DNA of 64,000 nt. It comes from CAVVYA01 sp963752345. GTDB taxonomy: Bacteria; Pseudomonadota; Alphaproteobacteria; SMXQ01. Both the position numbers and the translations under genes were made by a program. Position 1 is the first letter of the stretch. Every line of letters starts with the position of its first letter. Below, one piece after another: positions 7,824 to 16,862 of the stretch. The notes below the pieces were generated by a model. It was not told the origin of the DNA. It was given only the letters and a program-made list of their open reading frames with translations, and did not search any database. Where the stretch lies: NCBI GenBank assembly GCA_963752345.1, contig CAVVYA010000015.1, positions 248,001 to 312,000 of the forward strand. The letters are read 5' to 3'.

Positions 7824-10403
7824 TCAGCTGGCCTTTTTCCGTTCAGGTCTGATGTCGCGCAGAAACCGCGCCAGATAGGGCGCCGTGCGGCTGTCGCGCG
7901 CTTTGGCCACCTCCTCCGGCGGTCCGGCGGCGATCACTCGGCCGCCGTCCTCGCCGGCACCCGGCCCGATGTCGACGACCCAGTCGCTGCGCGCCACCAC
8001 ATACATGTCGTGCTCGATCACGATCACGGTATTGCCCGCCTCGACCAGACCGTCGAGCTGCGCGACCAGCCGCTCGACGTCGGCCGGATGCAGGCCGGTG
8101 GTCGGCTCGTCGAGGATATAGAGGATGTTGCCACGCCCCATGCGCTGCAACTCGGTGGCGAGTTTGATGCGCTGGGCCTCGCCGCCGGACAGCTCGGTCG
8201 CCGGCTGGCCGAGCCGCAGGTAGCCGAGCCCGACCTGGCGCATGACGTCGAGCGCGCGGTGCACCAGCGGCTCCTCGGAAAAGAACGCCCAGGCCTCGTC
8301 CACCGTCATGCCGAGCACGTCGGCGATGGTCTTGCCGCGGTATTTGATCTCGAGCGTCTTGGCGTTGTAGCGCGCGCCGTGGCAGGTCGGACAGGGGGCA
8401 TAGACGCTCGGCAGGAACAGCAGCTCGACCATGACGAAACCTTCGCCCTCGCAGGTTTCGCAGCGGCCCTTGGGCACGTTGAAGGAGAACCGGCCGGCGT
8501 CATAGCGCCGTGCGCGCGCCGCCGGCGTCGCCGCGAACAGCTTGCGCACATGGTCGAACATGCCCGTGTAGGTCGCCAGATTGGAGCGCGGGGTGCGGCC
8601 GATCGGCTTCTGGTCGACCACCACCAGGCGGCGGATGTGTTCCAGGCCCCCGGCGATTTCACCGCCAAGAGTGACCGGAGCCGCGCGCTCGAGCTCCTCG
8701 CCGTCCTCGACGGTCGCCGGGATTTCATGGCCGAGTTGCGCCGCCACCAGCTCGACCAGTGCCTGGCTCACCAGGCTCGACTTGCCGGAGCCCGACACGC
8801 CGCTGACCGTGGTGAAGAGGCCGAGCGGGAACGCGACGTCGAGTTCGTGCAGGTTGTTGCGCGTCACGCCACGCAGGCGCAGCCAGTCTTTGGGCTGGCG
8901 CGGCCGGCGGGCGGGCAGCGCGTAATGGCCGAACAGGTAGCGGGCGGTCTGTGACTCCTTTGCCTTGGCGAGCTCGGCGAGGGGGCCGCTGAACACGATG
9001 CGGCCGCCGTGCTCGCCTGCGCCTGGCCCGACATCGACCACCCAGTCGGCATGGCGGATCACGTCGATCTCGTGCTCGACCACGAACAGCGAATTGCCCG
9101 ATGCCTTCAAACGGTCGAGCGCCGCGAGCAGCGCTTCGGTATCCGCCGGATGAAGGCCGGCGGAAGGCTCATCGAGCACGTAGACCACGCCGAACAGGTT
9201 GGAGCCGACTTGCGTGGCGAGCCGCAGGCGCTGCAATTCGCCGGGCGACAGGGTCGGCGTGCTGCGCTCGAGCGTGAGATAGCCGAGCCCGAGATCGAGC
9301 AGCACCGTGAGCCGTGCCAAAAGATCCTCAGCGATGCGCTGGGTCACCATTGCCTTTTCCGGATGCTCGGCCTGCAGCTTACGCCAGCCGGGCGCCGTGC
9401 CGTTGGCATAGGGGCGCATGATCTCCGCCAATTTCTTGAGGGCGAGGCGCGACATCTCGGCGATGTCCATGCCGGCGAATTTTACCGCCAGCGCCTCGCG
9501 CTTCAGCCGCTTGCCGAAGCACAGCGGGCATTCGGTGCTGATCATGTAGCGCGCGACGCGCCTCTTGATCGACGGGCTCTCGGTCGTGGCGAAGGTGTTG
9601 AGCACATATTTCTTCGCGCTGGTGAAGGTGCCGTTGTAGCTCGGCTCTTCCTTGCGCTTCAGCGCGCTTCTGACTTCGTCGGCGTCGAAGCCGGAATAGA
9701 CCGGCACCGTCGGCTGCTCGTCGGTGAACAGAATCCAATTGCGGTCCTTCTTCGGCAGGTCGCGCCACGGCTTGTCGACGTCGTAGCCCAGCGTCATCAG
9801 GATCTCGCGCAGATTCTGGCCGTGCCACGCCGGTGGCCAGGCGGCGACGGCGCGTTCGCGGATGGTCAGCGAATCGTCGGGCACCATGGAGCGTTCGGTG
9901 ACCTCGTAGACCCGGCCCAGCCCATGACACTTGGGGCAGGCGCCCGCCGGCGTATTGGGCGAGAAGGATTCCGCATCGAGGTGCGAAGCCCCGCGCGGAT
10001 ACTCGCCGGCGCGCGAATAGAGCATGCGCAGCAGATTGGAAAGCGTCGTGACGCTGCCGACCGAGGAGCGGGTGGTCGCCCCGCCGCGCTGCTGCTGCAG
10101 GGCCACGGCGGGCGGCAGTCCGTCGATGGCGTCGACTTGCGGCACGCCCATCTGATGGAACAGGCGTCGCGCGTAGGGCGCCACCGATTCGAGATAGCGC
10201 CGCTGCGCCTCCGCATAGAGCGTGCCGAAGGCGAGCGACGATTTGCCGGAGCCGGAGATCCCGGTGAAGACCACCAGGGCGTCGCGCGGGATATCGACGT
10301 CGATGTCCTTGAGGTTGTGTTCGCGCGCGCCACGCACATGGACGAAGCCGGCTCCGTCCGGTGCGGCGGGTTTGCGCAAAAAGGGATGATCGTGGCGGGC
10401 CAT
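7824..10403 (-). CDS. UvrA-like ABC ATPase (class II, short form)
   Basis: 859 residues, shorter than canonical UvrA (~940-970). Two ABC modules are seen. The first has Walker A GISGSGKSS near residue 50, zinc motif CPKCHGLG, and signature LSPGELQRLRLA. The second has Walker A GVSGSGKSS, zinc motif CETCEGEG, signature LSGGEAQRIKLA and Walker B YILDEPTTGLHP. This matches UvrA2/UvrA-like proteins, which bind damaged DNA or take part in drug tolerance rather than replacing UvrA. ATG at 10403 starts MARHDHPFLRKP. A DsbA-like fragment ends eight bases upstream. No uvrB or uvrC is present. Confidence 0.9.
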   Translation of the reverse strand: MARHDHPFLRKPAAPDGAGFVHVRGAREHNLKDIDVDIPRDALVVFTGISGSGKSSLAFGTLYAEAQRRYLESVAPYARRLFHQMGVPQVDAIDGLPPAVALQQQRGGATTRSSVGSVTTLSNLLRMLYSRAGEYPRGASHLDAESFSPNTPAGACPKCHGLGRVYEVTERSMVPDDSLTIRERAVAAWPPAWHGQNLREILMTLGYDVDKPWRDLPKKDRNWILFTDEQPTVPVYSGFDADEVRSALKRKEEPSYNGTFTSAKKYVLNTFATTESPSIKRRVARYMISTECPLCFGKRLKREALAVKFAGMDIAEMSRLALKKLAEIMRPYANGTAPGWRKLQAEHPEKAMVTQRIAEDLLARLTVLLDLGLGYLTLERSTPTLSPGELQRLRLATQVGSNLFGVVYVLDEPSAGLHPADTEALLAALDRLKASGNSLFVVEHEIDVIRHADWVVDVGPGAGEHGGRIVFSGPLAELAKAKESQTARYLFGHYALPARRPRQPKDWLRLRGVTRNNLHELDVAFPLGLFTTVSGVSGSGKSSLVSQALVELVAAQLGHEIPATVEDGEELERAAPVTLGGEIAGGLEHIRRLVVVDQKPIGRTPRSNLATYTGMFDHVRKLFAATPAARARRYDAGRFSFNVPKGRCETCEGEGFVMVELLFLPSVYAPCPTCHGARYNAKTLEIKYRGKTIADVLGMTVDEAWAFFSEEPLVHRALDVMRQVGLGYLRLGQPATELSGGEAQRIKLATELQRMGRGNILYILDEPTTGLHPADVERLVAQLDGLVEAGNTVIVIEHDMYVVARSDWVVDIGPGAGEDGGRVIAAGPPEEVAKARDSRTAPYLARFLRDIRPERKKAS

Positions 10404-10410
10404 GGGCGCC

Positions 10411-10680
10411 TCACTCCGCAGGCGGCAAGCGCAGGGTCATGCCACGCTCCTCGGCCATGGGATAGACCGACTGAGCCCGCACCCGATGGAGGTGTTCGCC
10501 GCCCGGATCGAGCGTCGGCGCCGGCCCGGGATGCAGCTCATAAGCGCGCCCGTCGGGCGCGGCGTTGCTGTCGCACGCTTCGCGCAACCGTTCGAACTCG
10601 GGCAACTCAAGATAGCGGAATGGGAATGGGCAGACACGGTCGCTCCATACGGCGACGCGCAACGCAGGTTCGGTGGCCAT
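10411..10680 (-). pseudogene. DsbA/FrnE-like thioredoxin-fold oxidoreductase, N-terminal fragment
   Basis: The frame reads ALRVAVWSDRVCPFPFRYLE, then LHPGPAPTLDPGGEHLHRV and SVYPMAEERGMTLRLPP, the order seen at the N-terminus of DsbA-family FrnE-like isomerases/oxidoreductases of ~210 residues. Only about 90 residues remain and the helical insert and C-terminal half are gone. The active site is CPFP rather than CxxC, so a second cysteine is lacking. The fragment ends just before the uvrA-like gene. A decayed or truncated gene is the best reading; a small functional protein is less likely. Confidence 0.55.
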
Positions 10681-10797
10681 CGGGAACCATCCTTCCATAA
10701 GGGAGGCAAGCGACATCGTTGGCGGCCAGATCCACCCTGCAGCAAGAGATAACCGATTGTTGCGCGGCTTGTTCCTATGGGCCCGCGCCTGGGTTGG

Positions 10798-11484
10798 TCA
10801 GGCGGGCTCCAGAATGGTCTCGTGGTCGAAGGCCGCGCTGTTGACGCGGCGGCCGATGGCATAGGCGCGCATGCGCGCGGCCGGGAACGGCGTGGCCAGC
10901 ATGGCGTGCAACTCGGCCCGGCTGGCCGTTTCTTCGCCCAGCCATTGCGCCCAGTGGCTCGCATCGAGGATGATCGGCATGCGCGCGTGCATCGGCTGCA
11001 TCATCTCGTTCGCCGGACCGGTAATGATGGTGCAGCTGCGCACGATCTCACGGCTTACCGGATCGCGCCAGCGCTCCCACAGGCCGGCGAAGGCGAACAG
11101 CGGCGGCTCGCTGCTCTCGGCGGGCAGGATGGCGAAGGGCTGCTTGCCAGCCGGCGTTTTCTGCCACTCGTAGAAGCCGTCGGCCGGGATCAGGCAGCGG
11201 CGCTGTTCGAAGGCCTCCCGGAAGGCCGGCTTCTCGGTGAGAGTTTCGCTGCGCGCGTTGATCAGCTTGTTGCCGATGGCGCGCTCCTTGGCCCACAGCG
11301 GAATCAATCCCCAATGAAGCAGGCCGAGGTGGCGCAGGCCGTCCTCCGGATTGAAGCGCACGCAGAGCACGTCGGACGTCGGCGCCAGGTTGAAACGGGG
11401 CGGGGCATCGGGCGGCGCGCCGGCGGTGCGGAAGATCCGCTTGATCTCCTGGGCCGGCGTGCGACGGAGAAAGCGTCCACACAT
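10798..11484 (-). CDS. yedK: SOS-response-associated peptidase, YedK/HMCES family
   Basis: 228 residues with the SRAP features: Cys2 immediately after the initiator Met (MCGRF), which forms the thiazolidine cross-link to abasic DNA, NLAPTSD, INARSET, the Glu in ADGFYEW, and the catalytic His in MHARMPIIL. The protein shields abasic sites in single-stranded DNA. Length fits the family. The ATG is fixed by the need for Cys2. Its position next to a uvrA-like gene hints at a DNA-damage neighbourhood, but they are not obviously one operon. Confidence 0.93.
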   Translation of the reverse strand: MCGRFLRRTPAQEIKRIFRTAGAPPDAPPRFNLAPTSDVLCVRFNPEDGLRHLGLLHWGLIPLWAKERAIGNKLINARSETLTEKPAFREAFEQRRCLIPADGFYEWQKTPAGKQPFAILPAESSEPPLFAFAGLWERWRDPVSREIVRSCTIITGPANEMMQPMHARMPIILDASHWAQWLGEETASRAELHAMLATPFPAARMRAYAIGRRVNSAAFDHETILEPA

Positions 11485-11613
11485 GGCCGCAACCTAGCGC
11501 ACGCCGCAGCGTCGGAACACCCTCGAGGTTCGCACCGCTTCGGGTTCCGGTGGTTCGGAGCCGAGCCGACGATGGCCGGAGAACCGGGCCCGGCTGGGAA
11601 ACGTTATGCCGGA

Positions 11614-11931
11614 ATGAAACACTATAAAATTGTGATCTACGTCCCCGAATCCCATGCCGATGCGGTGCGCGCCGCCGTCGGCGACGCCGGAGCCGGCCGC
11701 ATCGGCAACTACAGCCACTGCACCTTCAGCGTCAAAGGCATCGGCCGTTTCCAGCCGGAAGAGGGCGCCAACCCGGCAATCGGCGCGATCGGCAAGCTCG
11801 AGGCGGTGACCGAGGAGCGCATCGAAACCGTATGCCGCGAGGATTGCCTCACGGCGGCAATTCAGGCCATCAGGCGCGCGCATCCCTATGAGGAGCCGGC
11901 CTTGGACGTCTATCCCATCGAGATCATTTAA
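11614..11931 (+). CDS. NIF3/YqfO-like small protein
   Basis: 105 residues: MKHYKIVIYVPESHADAVR, GNYSHCTFSVKGIGRFQP, ANPAIGAIGKLE and AHPYEEPALDVYPI. This is the stand-alone form of the PII/CutA-like domain inserted in YqfO/NIF3 proteins. Biochemical role is unknown. ATG at 11614 begins the conserved part; the frame is open upstream but that stretch overlaps the divergent yedK promoter region. Confidence 0.85.
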   Translation: MKHYKIVIYVPESHADAVRAAVGDAGAGRIGNYSHCTFSVKGIGRFQPEEGANPAIGAIGKLEAVTEERIETVCREDCLTAAIQAIRRAHPYEEPALDVYPIEII

Positions 11932-11946
11932 CGCGGCTGGTCCTCG

Positions 11947-12831
11947 TCACTCGGCGGCATCGCGCCAGCGACGGTTCCTGGGTTGCGGCCGCCGCACGTA
12001 GCGAAGCGCCCCCAAGGCTTCCCAATAAATGATCGAAGGATCGCGCGCCGCCCTCTTGGGAAATCCCCCCAGGTAATGCAGGAAATGCAGGACCCGCCGC
12101 TGTTCCAGCAGCAGCTTCATGTGATAGCCGCCGGAACCGATCGCATAGCGCCTGCGCAGGGCAGGCAGATCGCCTTCTTTGCGCCCGTGGTGGTGGCTCA
12201 CCACGATGGTGGGCTCATAAAGACCGTCCCACCCGGCAAGGCACACCCGGGCCGCCGTATCGCAATCCGCGCCGGACCCGATGTAGCCGCCAGGCCCGAA
12301 CAGCGGATCGAAACCGCCGACCGATTCGAGCGCCGCGCGCCGGAACGACAGATTCGCGCCGGTGAATTGCCCAGGCCGCACATAGCGCCCCGCCTCAAAT
12401 CGCCGCCGCGTGGTCGATTCCTCGATGGTGATCGGGGCGTCGGTCGGGTCATGCAGCAGGATGCGTCCGGTGACGACACCGATTTTCGGATCGGCAAAGG
12501 CAGCCAGCACGCTGCGCGCGAACTCGGGCGCCGGATAACAATCATCATCGGTTGTCGCGATGATCGTCCCGCGGCTGTGCCGGTAACCGCTGTTCAGGGC
12601 ATTGCCGGTGCCCGGCTCGCTTTCGAAAATATAACGGGAGGGAAAACGGACCGCGCTGCGCCAGCGCTCGAAAATAGCCGGGGTCTCATCGGTCGATCCG
12701 TTATCGACCAGGATGAACTCGAAGTCGTGAGACTGAGGCGGTTCGATCGCGGCGATGGCCGCGAGGCACCGATCAAGGCTGTGCGCCCGATTCCGGGTGC
12801 ACACGATGAGTGATAGGGAGTCTCCTGCCAT
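11947..12831 (-). CDS. Family 2 glycosyltransferase
   Basis: About 294 residues with a GT-A fold: LSLIVCTRNRAHSL, the nucleotide-sugar site FILVDNGSTDETP, the DxD-like metal motif TTDDDCYP, and an acceptor-side FTGANLSFRR and GGFDPLFGPGG. It transfers a sugar to an unknown cell-surface acceptor. ATG at 12831 (MAGDSLSL) is preferred; a TTG at 12864 would add eleven residues. It is divergent from a polysaccharide flippase gene, so both probably serve surface polysaccharide synthesis. Confidence 0.88.
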   Translation of the reverse strand: MAGDSLSLIVCTRNRAHSLDRCLAAIAAIEPPQSHDFEFILVDNGSTDETPAIFERWRSAVRFPSRYIFESEPGTGNALNSGYRHSRGTIIATTDDDCYPAPEFARSVLAAFADPKIGVVTGRILLHDPTDAPITIEESTTRRRFEAGRYVRPGQFTGANLSFRRAALESVGGFDPLFGPGGYIGSGADCDTAARVCLAGWDGLYEPTIVVSHHHGRKEGDLPALRRRYAIGSGGYHMKLLLEQRRVLHFLHYLGGFPKRAARDPSIIYWEALGALRYVRRPQPRNRRWRDAAE

Positions 12832-13061
12832 GCAGCTATTCGCAAACCAATTAAAAAATACCAATCATTTCGGGAACATGGACCCGCATACCCCGCTGCG
12901 AAACGGTCTGGATGATCCCTTCACCCCCGCAAACGGCTGAAATCGATATTGGGTCCATCGTGCACCCAACACGGCGGCTGCATCGGAACTCGGAAGCAGG
13001 GCCATCGTTTGGCTTGGGTTCTCTCGAGATCCGCGGGGGAACGGCCATGTAAGGGTTCTCA

Positions 13062-14528
13062 ATGTCGGCGGCTAAAGACCATCCGGGTCGCTCTCTGATC
13101 TGGGCCTTGATCGAGAGTGGCGGGCTATCTGTGTTGTCGTTGGCGGTTCTGCTCGTCGTAGCTCGCTTGGCGGGACCTGGCGAGTTGGGTGCCTTCGCCA
13201 TCGCGCTTGGGATCGTTCAAATCCTCGCGATGGTCGTGGAAATGCTGCTGCACGATGCCATCATCCAGCGGCCCACCCTGACGCCGAACCACCTCCACAC
13301 TGCTTTCTGGGCCTGCCTCGGGTTGGGCATCGTGCTTAGCGCGGCCTGCTGGTTCGCGGCGAAGCCGGTCGGTGCGATCTTCGAGAGCGAGCAGGTCGCC
13401 GCACTGCTGCCCATTCTCGGTCTCAGCCTGGCGATGAGCGGGGTGGGTTGCGTGCCGATCGCCGTGCTGCGCCGCGAAGTGAAGTTCCGGCCGCTTGCGC
13501 TCCGTTCCTTGTGCGGCCGCCTGTGTGGCGCGCTCGTCGCCATCGCCATGGCCGCGTCCCACTACGGCGTGTGGAGCTTGGTGGCTCAGCATCTGATCCA
13601 AGTTTTCGTCAGCACATTACTGGTCTGGCCGGCTTGTCCGTGGCGCCCGTCGTTTTCTTTTTCGCTGGGGCGCCTTGGCGAACTAATTTCATTTGGCGCG
13701 GCGTCCGTCGGCACGCGGCTCGTGTGGACCGGCAGCGGCCGGATGTTCACGCTGCTGGTCGGCAATTTTCTCGGGGTGACCGCGGTCGGCTACCTCAATA
13801 TCGCCCAGCGCGTCGTCGATACGCTGTTCGACCTGCTCGCCGGTGGGGCGCACAATCTCGCGCTTCCGATCTTCTCGCGCCGCCAGGCGGACCGGGCCTC
13901 CCTGTTGCGTGCCTACAAGCAGGCAACCGAATTCGCGGCGCTGGCGACCCAGCCGTTGTTTGGCGGCCTGGCGGTTTGCGCATCCCCGATCATCGCCGTC
14001 CTGCTCGGTGAAAACTGGCTTCCGGCCGCGCCGCTCGTCAGCCTGCTGGCGACTGGCGCCATGCTGCAATTCTTGTTTCTGTTCGGCCCCACGACATTGA
14101 CCGCCCTCGGCCGCCCCGGCTTGATATTCGCCGCCAGCCTGGTCAATTTCATCCTCGTCTTTGCCGCGTTCTTCCTGATCGTTCCGGACGACGTGTTCGA
14201 GGCGACGGCTCTCTGGGCGGCGCGCATCCTGATGGGCGGTCCTCTTTTGCATCTGTTGGTTTGCCGGCTGCTCAACTGTTCGCCATGGCTCATCGTCAAG
14301 ATCGGCTGGGTGCCGCTGGGGGCGACCATCATGATGGGTGCGACGCTCGTATTGATCGACCATCATTGGCTGCAGCACGCCTCCGCGATGATCCGGCTGG
14401 CCATTCTGGTGCCGCTCGGTGCCGTGATCTATGGCGCGGCGCTGGCGGTGGCCGGGCGCGCATCGGTTCTTCGCCTGTTGGATTTCGCGATGGCGGCGAT
14501 CCGCCACCGTCCGAGCCTGGGATCCTGA
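13062..14528 (+). CDS. Polysaccharide flippase (Wzx/MVF-type oligosaccharide transporter)
   Basis: 488 residues with about 12-14 hydrophobic helices throughout and the typical early motif VVARLAGPGELGAFAIALGI, then FGAASVGTRLVW and GVTAVGYLNIAQRVVD. This is the layout of lipid-linked oligosaccharide flippases (RfbX/Wzx group). ATG at 13062. A glycosyltransferase gene lies divergent upstream; no Wzy polymerase or further transferases are present, so this is a small satellite locus rather than a full polysaccharide cluster. Confidence 0.85.
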   Translation: MSAAKDHPGRSLIWALIESGGLSVLSLAVLLVVARLAGPGELGAFAIALGIVQILAMVVEMLLHDAIIQRPTLTPNHLHTAFWACLGLGIVLSAACWFAAKPVGAIFESEQVAALLPILGLSLAMSGVGCVPIAVLRREVKFRPLALRSLCGRLCGALVAIAMAASHYGVWSLVAQHLIQVFVSTLLVWPACPWRPSFSFSLGRLGELISFGAASVGTRLVWTGSGRMFTLLVGNFLGVTAVGYLNIAQRVVDTLFDLLAGGAHNLALPIFSRRQADRASLLRAYKQATEFAALATQPLFGGLAVCASPIIAVLLGENWLPAAPLVSLLATGAMLQFLFLFGPTTLTALGRPGLIFAASLVNFILVFAAFFLIVPDDVFEATALWAARILMGGPLLHLLVCRLLNCSPWLIVKIGWVPLGATIMMGATLVLIDHHWLQHASAMIRLAILVPLGAVIYGAALAVAGRASVLRLLDFAMAAIRHRPSLGS

Positions 14529-14564
14529 TCGACCGCACGGTTGCGAAGCCGCGACGGCCGAGGG

Positions 14565-14597
14565 CATAAAAAGACGCCCGGCACCAGGTGCCGGGCG
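14565..14597 (-). terminator. Rho-independent terminator of the PEP-CTERM gene
   Basis: An 11-base perfect inverted repeat (CGCCCGGCACC at 14575-14585 and its complement at 14587-14597) followed on the minus strand by TCTTTTTA. It sits about 30 bases after the stop of the PEP-CTERM gene. On the plus strand there is no T-run. Confidence 0.85.
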
Positions 14598-14627
14598 TTC
14601 GTTCGTGCAGACGGCGGAGGACCGTCT

Positions 14628-15311
14628 TCAAATCTCGCGTTGGCGACGGACCAGCGCGAGGCCGGCAACGAGGGTTCCGAACAGGGCCAGAGTGCCCGGT
14701 TCCGGCACGGTGGACGTGGGGTTGTAGGCGACATTGTCGAATTCGAACGCGTATTGGGTGCTCTTGGCGACCACGCGGTCGAACGCCAGGGTGGAGTTGA
14801 CGTTCACATAGAAGGTGCCGTTCGCGCCCTGGTCGCCGTTTGCGCCCGCCCAGACGTCGGTGCCGGTCAGGCTGCCGACCATGACCGCGCCGTCCCAGAA
14901 CTCGAGCGAGTTGTAGTTGTCGACCGAGCCCCACAGCAGGCCGAAATACTGCATGTCGCCGGGCAGCAGCAGAGTCACCGTGCCGATGCCGGTGCTGAGA
15001 TATCGGGTGGGATCGGCGCCGTTGCCCGCGGTCCCGAACGGGGCGCCATTGTTGTTGGAGAGGAACGGCGCGGCATAAACACCGGGTTGCGCGCCCAGCA
15101 CGGTCTGGCCGCTGCCGGTGTAGGAGACGGTCAGCGCGCCGCTCACTCCGCCCGCATTGCCCAAGGGCAGAAGGTTGAAGTCGACGTAAGTTACCCCGGT
15201 CGGCGCGCCCCCAATGGATGCATCGACCATGAGCGCGGCCTGGGCCCCGCCGCTGGAGGCCAAGACCACGGCGCTGCATGTTGCCAAGGTACGAACGAGT
15301 TGGACGAACAT
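14628..15311 (-). CDS. PEP-CTERM sorting-domain exported protein
   Basis: 227 residues. N-terminal signal peptide MFVQLVRTLATCSAVVLASSG ending near AQA-A, a Gly/Asn/Thr-rich beta-type middle (for example NNNGAPFGTAGNGAD), and the C-terminal exosortase signal TVPEPGTLALFGTLVAGLAL followed by RRQREI. PEP-CTERM proteins are cleaved and anchored by exosortase during export and are often linked to exopolysaccharide or biofilm. A polysaccharide flippase gene converges on it. It is intact, unlike the PEP-CTERM gene at 2847-3506. Confidence 0.9.
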   Translation of the reverse strand: MFVQLVRTLATCSAVVLASSGGAQAALMVDASIGGAPTGVTYVDFNLLPLGNAGGVSGALTVSYTGSGQTVLGAQPGVYAAPFLSNNNGAPFGTAGNGADPTRYLSTGIGTVTLLLPGDMQYFGLLWGSVDNYNSLEFWDGAVMVGSLTGTDVWAGANGDQGANGTFYVNVNSTLAFDRVVAKSTQYAFEFDNVAYNPTSTVPEPGTLALFGTLVAGLALVRRQREI

Positions 15312-15532
15312 GACTTTCTCCGCCGCTGTGCCGTGAAACGTCTCGTTGAATGAGCGGCGGACTGTAGTGAATAAAGATTGGCTAAAATATGAGGTTTCCG
15401 CCGTACGCGTTTCTTAGCGACGAGCCGGATTGGCTGGCCGGGGTTTTCAACGGCTTGCGCGTCGCTCGTGATTAAAAAACCGTTACTTGGGTCCGCGTCT
15501 GCCGGTGGCGGTGGGCCTTACCGCTGCCGAAC

Positions 15533-15557
15533 GCAAACAGCCGCCCGAGGGCGGCTG
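15533..15557 (-). terminator. Probable terminator for the small membrane protein gene
   Basis: Perfect 9-base inverted repeat CAGCCGCCC / GGGCGGCTG with a two-base centre at 15538-15557, followed on the minus strand by TTTGCGTTC. The T-run is short, so moderate confidence. Confidence 0.5.
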
Positions 15558-15583
15558 GCGCTGGCTCATCGATCTTGTCGCGC

Positions 15584-15742
15584 TCAGTCGAGCCCGAGAA
15601 TTCTCTTGACGCCCGACCAATTGAAGTAAGCAACCAACATGGCAATCAAAACGATTGCCCCGGCCAAAGTCTTCGCGCCCGGGCGCGAGGGCGGATGACC
15701 ATCGGCCAAATTGACTGCGGGGGTTTGAACCTGTTCGCTCAT
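15584..15742 (-). CDS. Small single-pass membrane protein, unknown
   Basis: 52 residues starting MSEQVQTPAVNLADG, with a proline-rich soluble N-terminus and one membrane segment (LAGAIVLIAMLVAYF), ending GVKRILGLD. I do not recognise the family. ATG at 15742 is preferred over one nine codons upstream. A hairpin terminator follows. Composition looks coding and the membrane helix is clear, but expression is unproven. Confidence 0.5.
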   Translation of the reverse strand: MSEQVQTPAVNLADGHPPSRPGAKTLAGAIVLIAMLVAYFNWSGVKRILGLD

Positions 15743-16065
15743 TGTCGTGACCTCGATTGCAATACGCAAGGCGCTTGGCCCGCGCCGGGATGCTTTTCAA
15801 ATCACGCCGAGGCGATCGAGACAGCAATGAACAGCCGACGGGGGCGGACGAATGCCGCCAACGCGACGACATGGCCGCTCAGCGGAACTCGGGACGATGG
15901 AACGGACCCCCACGGCATCCGGCTCACGGATGATCGAAAAGCGGGCGGAGCTTAGGATGCTGAGGCGAGACGGCTATATAGTGGTCTTCCGCAATTGCAA
16001 AAGACTGAACCGTCCTGTGCTCGGCCGGGCCGCGCAGCGACCACCGTCGGCCGGCGATGATTCGA

Positions 16066-16335
16066 TCAGCGGCGCTTGAACTGCTGCGGACGACGGGGGG
16101 CGGATCCCGCGCGCTCGTCCTTCTGACGGAACACGATGCGTCCCTTGTCGAGATCGTAGGGTGTCATTTCGACCATCACCCGATCGCCCGCGATGATGCG
16201 GATGCGGTGCTTGCGCATCTTGCCGGCGATATAGGCGAGGGCTTCATGGCCGTTGTCGAGGCGCACGCGGAACCGCGAGTCCGGCAGGACTTCCACGACG
16301 GCACCCTCAAACTCTAAAAGATCTTCCTTGGCCAT
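16066..16335 (-). CDS. infA: Translation initiation factor IF-1
   Basis: 89 residues with an S1/OB fold: MAKEDLLEFEGAVVEVLPD, FRVRLDNGHEALAYIAGKMRK, GDRVMVEMTPYDLDKGRIV. IF-1 binds the 30S A site. It is longer than the 72-residue E. coli protein by a basic tail ending RRPQQFKRR, common in alphaproteobacteria. A cspA-family gene lies just upstream in the same direction. Confidence 0.96.
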   Translation of the reverse strand: MAKEDLLEFEGAVVEVLPDSRFRVRLDNGHEALAYIAGKMRKHRIRIIAGDRVMVEMTPYDLDKGRIVFRQKDERAGSAPRRPQQFKRR

Positions 16336-16362
16336 ATATTCCTACGCACTTTGTTGAACGAC

Positions 16363-16386
16363 GCGGGGCAGCCGAAGCTGCCCCGC
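16363..16386 (-). terminator. Strong hairpin after cspA
   Basis: Ten-base perfect inverted repeat GCGGGGCAGC / GCTGCCCCGC around a four-base loop that reads TTCG on the minus strand, a stable UUCG tetraloop. It lies directly after the cspA stop and before infA. The T-run is weak, so it may attenuate rather than fully end transcription. Confidence 0.55.
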
Positions 16387-16392
16387 TGAAAA

Positions 16393-16599
16393 TCATTCGG
16401 CCTTGAGATTGACAGCCGAGACCTTGCCCTGCTGACCACGCTCCAGATCGAAGGTGACCTTCTGGCCTTCCCTCAGGTTACTGAGACCGGCGCGTTCGAC
16501 CGCGGAGATGTGCACGAAGACGTCCTTCGAGCCATCATCCGGCTGAATGAAGCCGTAACCCTTCGTCGGGTTGAACCATTTGACAGTGCCGCTGGACAT
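16393..16599 (-). CDS. cspA: Cold-shock protein, CspA family
   Basis: 68 residues forming one cold-shock domain: TVKWFNPTKGYGFIQPDDG (RNP1 KGYGFI) and DVFVHISAVERAG (RNP2 VFVHIS). It is an RNA chaperone. Length and motifs match the family exactly. It lies upstream of infA with a UUCG hairpin between them. Confidence 0.96.
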   Translation of the reverse strand: MSSGTVKWFNPTKGYGFIQPDDGSKDVFVHISAVERAGLSNLREGQKVTFDLERGQQGKVSAVNLKAE

Positions 16600-16862
16600 A
16601 GAGTCCCTCCAATGACGTTAAGCGCGCCGCGCCTCATTGCTCAGCGTTGAAACAATGTGCGACGTGATCAAGCTGCGTTCAGGAAGGGAAACCGGGGGTC
16701 GGGCATTTAGCAAGACCGAAGGCGCAGCCGACCCAAATCGCGTTGACGTACGCTACCATAAGCCGATTTGCCGATTTTGCAAGCATAGCCTTCGTGAAAG
16801 CAGCCGCGCGCGGTGTGCCGGAGACCCCGGAGAACCCTTGGGAGACAAGGGTTTATGGCACT

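Noticed and set aside
7785..8954. Long plus-strand ORF opposite the uvrA-like gene
   Set aside because: Arg/Ala/His-rich composition and no motifs; antisense of a high-GC gene with clear ABC motifs. The same holds for 9009-10700.
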